Shown here piece after piece: positions 16,405 to 23,016 of a stretch of DNA of 35,726 bases. Each line of letters starts with the position of its first letter. The stretch's first letter is position 1. Source of the DNA: JAUNST01 sp964452285 (GTDB taxonomy: Bacteria; Patescibacteriota; Microgenomatia; UBA1400; PJMF01). The notes beneath the pieces are model-generated. The model was not told the origin of the DNA and made no database searches. It saw nothing but the letters and a program-made list of their open reading frames with translations. A program made the position numbers and the translations under genes. The stretch lies in assembly GCA_964452285.1 (NCBI GenBank), contig CAYVKW010000005.1:1-35726 (forward strand), in the 5' to 3' direction.

Positions 16405-17114
16405 GAAAGAAAACTTTTTTGATTGTCTGCTTGGTTGTTTTAAGCAGATTCTTTATAAAAGAGAGCTTGGCTCAGTCTGTGCCTTTGGGTGCTTGTTTTG
16501 TTAATGGAACATGCTCTAGAATATCCAGAGAAGGGTGCAAAACAAGTGGAGGAGATTTCTTTTTTGGCGCAATATGTACTCCCTGTGAAGACATTACCTG
16601 CGAAAATTCTTATTCTACAACCGAGGGAAGTTCTTCTTGTTTAGATTCAACAACAAACGAATGTCCTGGAGGTTTAGCTTATAAGAAGCAGATCAGTATA
16701 AGCTGCGTTAAAAATTCTCAAATTCAGTACAAAACAATTACAGCTTGTTTTGCTAGAATTAATGATTCCGACGCTTTGGGCAACTTAGACACTTCTTTGG
16801 GCGGGGTCAATAACAAAACTCTAACAAGTTTAGGAGATTTTATTAATAAAATTATTAATTTTTTGATTTTTGTAGCTGGGGCTTTACTTTTTATTAATAT
16901 AATTTTGGCGGGAATTAAAATTATAACCAGCGGTAAAGACCCGAAAACATTTGCCGAAGGAATGAAAAAAATTGTCTTGAGTACAGTTGGAATTGTAATT
17001 GTAGTTTTGGCTTATGTAGTAGCTGACTATGTGATTAGATTATTTTTTGGAAGTGAAACTGATGCTTTTGGAGCAGGAACAACTTCAATGATAGAAGAAA
17101 GTAAAAAGGGATGA
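16401..17114 (+). CDS. VirB2/T4SS-pilin-like protein 2, large cysteine-rich head
   Basis: The ATG at 16401 overlaps the previous stop by four bases and gives 237 residues with a signal peptide (about 1-24, ending SLAQS). The external part (25-150) has about 12 cysteines in pairs, for example CTPCEDITCENS. Two membrane helices follow (about 150-180 and 192-218), with the pilin loop SGKDPKTFAEGMKKIV between them. The core closely resembles that of the neighbouring pilins, so the genes are paralogues. The head differs from that of pilin 1 apart from being cysteine-rich. The downstream pilin overlaps by four bases. Confidence 0.8.
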   Translation: MRKKTFLIVCLVVLSRFFIKESLAQSVPLGACFVNGTCSRISREGCKTSGGDFFFGAICTPCEDITCENSYSTTEGSSSCLDSTTNECPGGLAYKKQISISCVKNSQIQYKTITACFARINDSDALGNLDTSLGGVNNKTLTSLGDFINKIINFLIFVAGALLFINIILAGIKIITSGKDPKTFAEGMKKIVLSTVGIVIVVLAYVVADYVIRLFFGSETDAFGAGTTSMIEESKKG

Positions 17115-17569
17115 AAAAAATCTTGCTGATTTTAATTCAATTGGCGATTCTAACACTGGGGCAGAGGCAGACAGTTTCTGCTGAAGAAGCGACGATTAGC
17201 GCAGAAGCGGCGGCGCCAGCAAATTTCGGCAATATCAGTCCAATTACTGGCAGTTATGGAGATATCACAACCGGAGATGGAGGGCTAGCGGAAGGACCAA
17301 TTGCTTTTGCTAATGCAATTATTACTTTTTCAGCGACGGTTTTGGGGATTTGGTTCTTGATTTCCATTATTATGCAAGGTATAAAAGTAATCAATAATAA
17401 GAGCGATCCGAAGGCCTTAAATGAAGCAACGAAAAAAATTATTTGGAATATAGTTGGGATTGCAATAGTGGCACTAGCTTATGTAATAGCAGGTTGGGTA
17501 AGTATGCAGTTGTTTGGAGATGAGAACGCAATCCTCAATCCGACAATTGGCGCTACGACTACAAAATAA
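17111..17569 (+). CDS. VirB2/T4SS-pilin-like protein 3
   Basis: A 152-residue protein starting within the stop codon of pilin 2 (ATGA). A signal peptide ends near SAEEA (residue 25), a short alanine- and glycine-rich linker follows, and then two membrane helices (about 70-95 and 112-137) with the loop NNKSDPKALNEATKKII. It has no cysteine in the external part, unlike pilins 1 and 2. This is the standard VirB2 layout and length. Confidence 0.8.
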   Translation: MKKILLILIQLAILTLGQRQTVSAEEATISAEAAAPANFGNISPITGSYGDITTGDGGLAEGPIAFANAIITFSATVLGIWFLISIIMQGIKVINNKSDPKALNEATKKIIWNIVGIAIVALAYVIAGWVSMQLFGDENAILNPTIGATTTK

Positions 17570-17584
17570 AATAAGGAGAAAAAT

Positions 17585-17956
17585 ATGCTAATTAAAAAAG
17601 TAATGGCTGCAACAAATGACTCGGTACAATTGGGGAAAATTGGCAAAGGAACCTCTTTAATAGGTGCCGATGGCGAAGCAACGGCTATTTACAGCAATGG
17701 GAAGATTGTATGGACAGTATTGGTGGGAAAAGTGGCACAAGCGCTGTTTTTTGTCGCCGCGGTAGCATCGTTTATTTTTCTAATTTGGGGGGGCATTACT
17801 TTGATTACGTCTGGCGGTGATACTGGTAAAAAAACTGAGGCAAGAAATAGATTGACTTATGCAGCGATTGGATTATTAGTGACGGCGTTAGCGTTTGTGT
17901 TGTGGCGCACAATTTTGGGCGTGGCGGGGATAGAGACACTGAACCCGGGTTTCTGA
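17585..17956 (+). CDS. VirB2/T4SS-pilin-like protein 4
   Basis: A 123-residue protein with the best ribosome binding site in the operon (AAGGAG, 7 bases before the ATG). There is no classical signal peptide; the head MLIKKVMAATNDS is short. Two membrane helices (about 45-75 and 90-113) flank TSGGDTGKKTEARNRL, the most canonical form of the pilin loop in this window. It may be the main pilin subunit, with the others as minor or tip subunits; that ranking is inferred from the strong ribosome binding site and the standard form. Its stop overlaps the next ATG by one base. Confidence 0.8.
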   Translation: MLIKKVMAATNDSVQLGKIGKGTSLIGADGEATAIYSNGKIVWTVLVGKVAQALFFVAAVASFIFLIWGGITLITSGGDTGKKTEARNRLTYAAIGLLVTALAFVLWRTILGVAGIETLNPGF

Positions 17957-18324
17957 TGCAAATTGTGCGCTGGTTAATTCAAATAGTTTTACTGATCACG
18001 GTGGTTTTTTTTGGTTATCATTATCTGACTAAATCAGAATTGCAACAATGTGTGACGGTGCCGCTGGCGAGTTTGAATGGAAAAACGGAAAAAATTAATG
18101 TAGACGAAGAAAAAGTGGCAGCATTTATGGGAAAATTCGGCGCGGGTTTGGAAGGAATAATGGAAAATGGAGAAGGTTTGTGGGAAAAATTTCAGACAAT
18201 GAATGCAAGTGAAAGCGCAAAGGCGACAGATGACGGAAAAGAAAAAAGCCTAAAAGATGAGTTAATTGACAAAGGTAAGTATCTTTATTGCAAGAGCGTG
18301 GTGGAAAAAGTGGAGGAAAAATAA
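17956..18324 (+). CDS. Small membrane-anchored protein at the end of the pilin operon
   Basis: The ATG at 17956 shares one base with the preceding stop (TGATG), a typical coupled start. The 122-residue product has one membrane helix (about residues 7-25) and then a charged external or cytoplasmic part with a single cysteine pair (QQC near 33 and YLYCKS near 112). I do not recognise it. Its 3' third (18161-18324) is repeated, with changes, right after the thrombospondin-repeat gene at 21118-21283. The conserved tail suggests a functional C-terminal motif (KYLYCKSVVEKVEE). Confidence 0.7.
   Translation: MQIVRWLIQIVLLITVVFFGYHYLTKSELQQCVTVPLASLNGKTEKINVDEEKVAAFMGKFGAGLEGIMENGEGLWEKFQTMNASESAKATDDGKEKSLKDELIDKGKYLYCKSVVEKVEEK
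18161..18324 (+). repeat. Left copy of a 165-bp direct repeat flanking the thrombospondin gene
   Basis: This segment and 21118-21283 share roughly 85-90% of bases by eye, from GGAGAAGGTTTGTGGG through the stop codon. Here it is the coding 3' end of the small membrane-protein gene. Confidence 0.9.
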
Positions 18325-18372
18325 ATAACTTGTGTTGATTGGTAAAAATAAGAATATGACAAGTGTTATTTC
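18320..18372 (+). terminator. Possible weak terminator after the pilin operon
   Basis: AATAACTTGT can pair with ACAAGTGTTATT with a two-base bulge, followed by a short TTATTT. It is AT-rich and has a long loop. The remaining bases to 18501 show nothing else I can name. Confidence 0.25.
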
Positions 18373-18501
18373 TGAGCAAAAGTTAGACTTCAAGTTTTAT
18401 TTACGGTGAATCTGATGGCTTCATTAAGTGTTTAATGATTTAAGTCCGCGCAAATTTTAAAAGTAAACAATTTTGAATATTAATACTCCTCATATAGCGA
18501 G

Positions 18502-18529
18502 TTGCTTTTTGAGAGTTTAATGATAAAAT
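18502..18529 (+). promoter_or_regulatory. Promoter of the thrombospondin-repeat gene, leaderless
   Basis: TTGCTT (18502-18507), a 16-base spacer, then TAAAAT (18524-18529) preceded by TGA, an extended -10. The GTG start at 18536 is 6 bases after it, so the transcript probably begins at the start codon. Confidence 0.6.
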
Positions 18530-18535
18530 GAAGAG

Positions 18536-21115
18536 GTGATAAACGATAAATTAGAGGCGCTTTTTTTACGATTTAATGTCTGGTTGTTAATTTGTGTATG
18601 TTTTTTATTTTCGGCAAAGTTCGTAGAAGCTGGCTGTTGTAGTTGGGGTTGGGGGAATTGGACGAGTTGTAGTGTTTCTTGTGGAGGTGGGACTCAAAAT
18701 AAATATGCCTCATGTAATAGAACGAGCAAATATTGTAACGTAAAAAGACCAGCGACTCAATCTCGTAGTTGTAATACTCAAGCTTGTTGTACTAAGAAAA
18801 ATGGATACTGGTCAGTTGGCGCGTGGAGCGCACGAAAAAGCTGTGGGACCGGCACTCAAACGAGAAGTGTTACTTGCGTTGGAGCAAGCTGCGGCGGGAG
18901 CTGCACCGCAACAAAACCGGCTTCTACTCAAAGTTATGACGCAGGATCATGTACTTGGACTATACAAAGTTGTTCCGGACCAGGAGGCTTGTGCGACGAC
19001 GGAATGTATTTAGTGCTTTGCGAAAAACAAAATAATTATGACGAAGAGTGTCGCGTTAGCTGTAGTTGCGGCGCTGCAACTTGTCGACCAAAAAATGGAA
19101 CTTGGGAAACTAGCGGATGGAGTGCCTGTAGTAAGAGCTGTGGCGGCGGCACTCAAACGAGGAGCGCAAGCTGCGTTGGAGCAAGCTGTGGTGGAAATTG
19201 TGGAGATAAGCCTACAACTTCTCGTTCTTGCAACACTCAGCCATGTTGTTCTCCAGCCGATGGCTCTTGTGGCGGGAGCGGTTGGGGCTCTAGTCCTTAT
19301 GGAAGTGCTTGTGAAGCCAATTCCTGGGTGGCAGCTGGTTATTGCGGCGGAAGTGACCAAAGGTGCTACACACCAAAGCCTGCTGTTACTGGTGCGGCAG
19401 GGTCGGCAGCCAACAAAATTTTTGTTGACACTGCCAATAATTATGGAGGTTTCACTCAATGTGCCAGCGGCACTTCAAGCAATACTGCTTTCCCGGCTAA
19501 GGGTGGTTCTGTTATTTGGTATTGTCAAGGCTTTTGTGGCGGTGCCAATAGTGGGCCACATACTGCCTATCGCAACCGCTATCCTACTTTTTATGATACT
19601 GTTTGTCCAACTGGTTATGAGAAATCCGCCTGTGGTGGCAGAGATGGTAAAGACTGTAATCAACCAGCTAAAACCTGTGTCAATCCAGCAGCTTGTTTAA
19701 CGCAAGAACTTGACTATTCAGAAAATTTTGTCGATAAGAAAGCGATCTGTTATCTCCCTAAAACCTGTGACGAAACTAACCCCGCAGTCAATGGCAATCA
19801 TTATAGTGAAGTGAAACCCAATAACCCACCTTACCAAATTATCACTGGTTTAGCTAATGGCAATAGTCAAACCTGTTATCGTAAAAAAGAATGTAGCGAA
19901 ATTGAGGATAGCGACTTACAAAAAGAATTAGCCAATGATTCTTATACTCAGAACCAAGGGCTTAAGTTTCCTTATCAAACAAGTGACTGTATGAGCACTG
20001 CCACTAACAAATATCTCTCTCTTCCTACTGGTTACAGCAACGGCTCGAACGATGCTAATTGCAATGTCTGTATCAAAGTCTCCGATCCTTGGTTTCAAGT
20101 GGTTAATGGCAACTTGTATGCCAATGGTGATATTAAAGGTAGCAACACTGGTAAAGCTAACGTTTACGAAGTTCGAGGCGCTGATTGCAGTAATAATGGT
20201 GACAAAGGAGTTGGTATTCCAGTATCTAGTAGTCAAATTAGATCTTTAAGCTCTCAGATTGGTAATAGTAAAGATGTTAATCTTTCACCGGGAGCGGTAA
20301 CAGTTGATAAAGAAGATTATGATTTCTTTGTTAAAAGTTTAGGTTATCTTCCCGAAGAATTAAAAGATAATATTAAAGCTTGTCCAAATAATTTAAATAG
20401 TCACAATAGCAATGACTTTACTGATAAAGATGGCAATTTAATTTGTTATGAAGACGGTAATTTGACATTAAATTCTCCTTTAGCTATTGGTCAGACTGAG
20501 ATTAAAATTATCTTTGTCAATGGCAATCTAGAGCTTAAAGCTCAAACTCAAGTAGCTAGCGGCGGTTTACTTCTTTTTGTTGTTTCAGGCAATGTCGTTA
20601 TTAACCCATCTCTAGGTCATTTCCCAATCCCTTCAGATCTTGCTTCTGCCGATACTTCTTCTTGCATTAATCCAGATGAAGCCACAATTGATCTTCATGG
20701 TATTTTTATCGCTGACGGCACTATTAGCATTGCTTCTGGAGCTGGCGCTGATAATCAAAGTAATTATTGGCACGGTTTCACTTCTGCCACTGACAACCAA
20801 GTAAAAAATGGTCAAGGCGCTTCTTGTGACAAAAAACTTACTCTCAAAGGTTCTTTTATTGGCTGGGGCCAGACTGATTCTTCTTCTACCACTGGCACCT
20901 TAAGCAGTACCAAAAAGGGTATTCTTATCTCTCGGACTTTTGCTGGCTGTATTAAAGGTTTTACTCATACGGATTTGACTACTCCATATACCAGTTACCT
21001 CTATGATTTCAATGGTTCTATTCCTGTGGTCACTTTTGTTTACGACATCAATTTGATTAAAGCCATGCCGGCGTGGACACAAGTTTCTGCTCGCTTGAGA
21101 CAAGAGGTGAAATAA
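18536..21115 (+). CDS. Secreted thrombospondin type-1 repeat surface protein
   Basis: 859 residues from a GTG start placed 6 bases after a -10 box. A signal peptide occupies about residues 1-32 (ending VEAG). Three thrombospondin type-1 repeats follow, at about 37-83, 91-123 and 190-237, with the WxxCSxSCGGGTQxRxxxC pattern; between and after them are further cysteine-rich stretches to about 400. The C-terminal 350 residues have few cysteines and consist of short beta-strand-like blocks (IKIIFVNGNLELK, GGLLLFVVSGNVVI, LTLKGSFIGWG) suggesting a beta-helix or polymer-forming fold. No LPxTG or membrane anchor is seen at the end. I infer a cell-surface adhesin, perhaps for contact with a host cell. 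The later part differs in base use from its neighbours, and a neighbour's tail sequence continues in frame after the stop. Confidence 0.85.
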   Translation: MINDKLEALFLRFNVWLLICVCFLFSAKFVEAGCCSWGWGNWTSCSVSCGGGTQNKYASCNRTSKYCNVKRPATQSRSCNTQACCTKKNGYWSVGAWSARKSCGTGTQTRSVTCVGASCGGSCTATKPASTQSYDAGSCTWTIQSCSGPGGLCDDGMYLVLCEKQNNYDEECRVSCSCGAATCRPKNGTWETSGWSACSKSCGGGTQTRSASCVGASCGGNCGDKPTTSRSCNTQPCCSPADGSCGGSGWGSSPYGSACEANSWVAAGYCGGSDQRCYTPKPAVTGAAGSAANKIFVDTANNYGGFTQCASGTSSNTAFPAKGGSVIWYCQGFCGGANSGPHTAYRNRYPTFYDTVCPTGYEKSACGGRDGKDCNQPAKTCVNPAACLTQELDYSENFVDKKAICYLPKTCDETNPAVNGNHYSEVKPNNPPYQIITGLANGNSQTCYRKKECSEIEDSDLQKELANDSYTQNQGLKFPYQTSDCMSTATNKYLSLPTGYSNGSNDANCNVCIKVSDPWFQVVNGNLYANGDIKGSNTGKANVYEVRGADCSNNGDKGVGIPVSSSQIRSLSSQIGNSKDVNLSPGAVTVDKEDYDFFVKSLGYLPEELKDNIKACPNNLNSHNSNDFTDKDGNLICYEDGNLTLNSPLAIGQTEIKIIFVNGNLELKAQTQVASGGLLLFVVSGNVVINPSLGHFPIPSDLASADTSSCINPDEATIDLHGIFIADGTISIASGAGADNQSNYWHGFTSATDNQVKNGQGASCDKKLTLKGSFIGWGQTDSSSTTGTLSSTKKGILISRTFAGCIKGFTHTDLTTPYTSYLYDFNGSIPVVTFVYDINLIKAMPAWTQVSARLRQEVK
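18838..18902 (+). repeat. Internal DNA repeat encoding thrombospondin repeat 2
   Basis: This segment and 19135-19199 share long identical runs (GGCACTCAAACGAG and TGCGTTGGAGCAAGCTG), far more than needed for protein similarity. This points to recent copying between repeats 2 and 3. Confidence 0.75.
19135..19199 (+). repeat. Internal DNA repeat encoding thrombospondin repeat 3
   Basis: Partner of 18838-18902. The first repeat (about 18644-18784) matches at protein level only, including the SRSCNTQACC ending shared with the end of repeat 3 (SRSCNTQPCC). Confidence 0.75.
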
Positions 21116-21283
21116 ACTGGAAAAGGAGAAGGTTTGTGGGAAAAATTTCGGGCGATAAATGCAAGTGAAAGCGCGAAGGCAGTAGACGACGGAAGAGAGA
21201 AAAGCTTAGAAGATGAATTAATTGACAGAGGCAAGTATCTTTATTGCAAGAGTGTAGTGGAAAAAGTGGAAGAAGAAAAGTAA
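21116..21283 (+). pseudogene. Degenerate second copy of the small membrane-protein tail, in frame after the thrombospondin stop
   Basis: Directly after the TAA at 21113-21115 the same frame stays open for 55 codons and ends at 21281-21283. It encodes a near match to the C-terminus of the 17956-18324 gene, including GLWEKF, NASESAKA and KYLYCKSVVEKVEE. There is no ATG: the internal ATG of the other copy has become ATA. With no start or ribosome binding site it is probably not translated unless the TAA is read through. Many differences are silent or conservative, so it was probably coding until recently. Confidence 0.75.
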
Positions 21284-21287
21284 ACAG

Positions 21288-21361
21288 TGCGTCCACAGGG
21301 ACTCGAACCCCGAACCGTCAAGGTATAAGCTTGATGCTCTAACCAATTGAGCTATGGACGC
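21288..21361 (-). tRNA. tRNA-Ile, anticodon UAU (reads AUA)
   Basis: Read on the reverse strand from 21361, all four arms fold. Acceptor GCGTCCA pairs with TGGACGC with discriminator A, the D stem is GCTC/GAGC, the anticodon stem TCAAG/CTTGA has loop CTTATAC, and the T stem CGGGG/CCCTG (one G-U) has loop TTCGAGT. The length is 74. The anticodon is TAT, which reads AUA (Ile). CCA is not encoded and must be added afterwards. A reverse-strand TACAAT at 21400-21395 may be its -10 box. Its 3' end lies 4 bases from the end of the degenerate repeat copy. Confidence 0.93.
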
Positions 21362-21421
21362 AAGCAAAAATCAAAAAAGTAAGAGCGGATGTATATTGTA
21401 ACATTAAAAGCGGAAAAACAT

Positions 21422-21586
21422 TTACAAGGCTTGGCCTAAAGCGCGAATCATACCGACGATCCCGGCGGCGATAGTTTTTAAAAACCAGCCGAGAACAACA
21501 GTGACATTATGATTTAGCTCGTCTTTAAAGTTGTCTTTTTTGGCGTCGTTCCAATAATCATTTTTCAAACGTTGGTTTAAGCTCAT
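21422..21586 (-). CDS. 54-residue hydrophobic small protein coupled to pgk
   Basis: Its ATG overlaps the pgk stop by four bases (ATGA), a coupled start. The product has a polar, charged head (residues 1-26, MSLNQRLKNDYWNDAKK) and one hydrophobic segment (about 28-51, VTVVLGWFLKTIAAGIVGMI) with a single lysine near its middle and an arginine (48) near its end, so it could be a membrane or amphipathic helix. I do not recognise it. The open frame, the exact overlap and the sensible protein pattern support it; the short length limits confidence. Confidence 0.55.
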   Translation of the reverse strand: MSLNQRLKNDYWNDAKKDNFKDELNHNVTVVLGWFLKTIAAGIVGMIRALGQAL

Positions 21587-22842
21587 TTTTTTAAAACTTC
21601 TAAACCGGGAAGGCGGCGGCCAGCGAGAAACTCAAGAGTGGCGCCTCCGGCTAAACTAATATAATTAACGCCTTTGGTACAGCCAAAGCGTTCGAGAGCG
21701 GCAACAGTGTCCCCTCCTCCAGCAAGAGTGAAGGCGCGGGCGCGAGCGACCGCGCGGGCAATGCTCTGGGTACCGCGGGCAAAAAGCGGTTTTTCAGAAA
21801 AACCCATAGGGCCGTTCCAAAAAATAGAGCCAGCTTGAGCGATAAGTTCGCGATAAAGGCGAATAGTTTTTGGACCGATGTCTAAATACATAAGATTGTC
21901 TTGGTCGGCAAGTTTGGCGGCGCTGGTAAGATCGATTATTTGAGTTTTGCGAGCGTCTGGAGAAGTAGCAGCGACAACGTCAACAGGATAAATGATTTTG
22001 GGTAAAGGAATATAGCCATCCTTAAGCAGACGCTCGCTTAAATTGTCTTCAACAATATCTTGAGCAATATCGACATAGCTCAAACCAACCTTAGTTAAGT
22101 CGGCAGGAGCATCTTGAAGATACGATTTTTGGACAGCCAGACCGACAGCTTTGAAAAAGTTGTTGGCAACGCCGCCACCAAGTAAGATAGCATCGGCTAT
22201 TTTAGCTAAATTAACAATAGAATCAACTTTGTCAGAAATCTTGGCGCCGCCAACAATAATAATGAGTGGATGGCGAGGACGAGTCACAATCTTGGCAAGA
22301 GCGTCTAACTCGCTGGTCAAAAAAATGCCAGCGGCGCTAGGCAAAAGAGCTGGCAGGCCGGCGATAGAAGCATGCGAACGATGGCTAGCGGAAAAGGCAT
22401 CGTTAACATAGGCATCGCCAAGTTTAGCCAAAGCTCGCACAAATGCAGGACTGTTCTTTTTTTCTCCCGGACTAAAACGCAAGTTTTCGACTAAAATTAC
22501 ACTTTTGGGTGGAAGATTCTGGATAAATTTTTGGCTCTCAGCAGCAAAAGGATCAGTAAGAAAATAAAGCGACCAAGAAGTGTCTTTTTTGAGGAAATCA
22601 AAAACTGGCTGGAGAGAAAAGCGCTCAAAGTCGTCGGCGCTGGGGCGACCCAAATGCGTTAATAAAACGACCTTGTTATTGTTTTTAAGGAGATGGTTGA
22701 CAGTGTCATAACTAGCACGAATCCGACGGGGGTCGCCCACAACAAAATGATTTTTCTTTTTAAAAAGTGGGACATTGTAATCGACTCGAGTTAAAATAGT
22801 CTTATCGTGCCAATTGTAGTCAGAAAGTTGTTTAATCTTCAT
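21583..22842 (-). CDS. pgk: Phosphoglycerate kinase
   Basis: Makes ATP and 3-phosphoglycerate from 1,3-bisphosphoglycerate and ADP in glycolysis. The N-domain shows RVDYNVPL near residue 19, the substrate-binding HLGRPS near 63, and SHRSHASIAGLP near 158. The C-domain shows VGGAKISDKV near 200, the NGPMGFSE block near 344, and the nucleotide loop GGGDTVAAL near 376. At 419 residues it is slightly longer than usual (about 395). The ATG lies 6 bases after an extended -10 box. A 54-residue ORF starts inside its stop codon. Confidence 0.97.
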   Translation of the reverse strand: MKIKQLSDYNWHDKTILTRVDYNVPLFKKKNHFVVGDPRRIRASYDTVNHLLKNNNKVVLLTHLGRPSADDFERFSLQPVFDFLKKDTSWSLYFLTDPFAAESQKFIQNLPPKSVILVENLRFSPGEKKNSPAFVRALAKLGDAYVNDAFSASHRSHASIAGLPALLPSAAGIFLTSELDALAKIVTRPRHPLIIIVGGAKISDKVDSIVNLAKIADAILLGGGVANNFFKAVGLAVQKSYLQDAPADLTKVGLSYVDIAQDIVEDNLSERLLKDGYIPLPKIIYPVDVVAATSPDARKTQIIDLTSAAKLADQDNLMYLDIGPKTIRLYRELIAQAGSIFWNGPMGFSEKPLFARGTQSIARAVARARAFTLAGGGDTVAALERFGCTKGVNYISLAGGATLEFLAGRRLPGLEVLKK

Positions 22843-22848
22843 ATGATT

Positions 22849-22877
22849 ATTTTAGCATAAAATTGACAGAATCGCAA
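22849..22877 (-). promoter_or_regulatory. pgk promoter, leaderless, overlapping the small-RNA promoter
   Basis: On the reverse strand: TTGCGA (22877-22872), a 17-base spacer ending in TGC, then TAAAAT (22854-22849). The ATG follows after 6 bases. Its -35 box lies inside the spacer of the forward promoter at 22863-22891, so two polymerases could not bind at once. Confidence 0.65.
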
Positions 22878-22891
22878 TTATTAGGTATAAT
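22863..22891 (+). promoter_or_regulatory. Consensus sigma-70 promoter of a candidate small RNA
   Basis: TTGACA (22863-22868), exactly 17 bases, then TATAAT (22886-22891). Both hexamers match consensus at every base, the only such case I found in the window. No protein-coding frame of any length lies downstream before recA. Confidence 0.75.
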
Positions 22892-22897
22892 ATGATT

Positions 22898-23006
22898 GAT
22901 TGTGAGCGAAAAAGAGCGCTAGTGATAGATTTTGGAGTATAAATTTGTACGTAAATCTTACAAACTTAAACCCATTCCCAAAATCTTAACTAGCGTTCTT
23001 TTTTTA
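22898..23006 (+). ncRNA. Candidate small structured RNA between pgk and recA
   Basis: Starting about 7 bases after the perfect promoter, some 108 bases could be transcribed to a T run at 22998-23005. The ends pair: AAAAAGAGCGCTAGT near 22909-22923 with ACTAGCGTTCTTTTT near 22989-23003 (one G-U). A second helix AGATTTTGG (22927-22935) with CCAAAATCT (22977-22985) continues the stem, and a third, TTTGTA (22944-22949) with TACAAA (22959-22964), sits in the top loop. I see no motif of SRP RNA, tmRNA or RNase P. On the reverse strand the same palindrome is followed by TCTTTTT, so it may also, or only, terminate recA transcription. Confidence 0.5.
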
Positions 23007-23016
23007 AATTAATTTC

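Noticed and set aside
19010..19459. Reverse-strand ORF of 149 residues and forward ORF 19038-19700 inside the thrombospondin gene
   Set aside because: Both are frames opened by the biased codons of the cysteine-rich gene; the product sequences show only Ala/Thr/Ser or Val/Ala/Leu strings without domains.
18161..21283. Thrombospondin cassette as an insertion sequence or transposon
   Set aside because: No transposase, no terminal inverted repeats and no short target duplication; the flanking repeats are copies of coding sequence.
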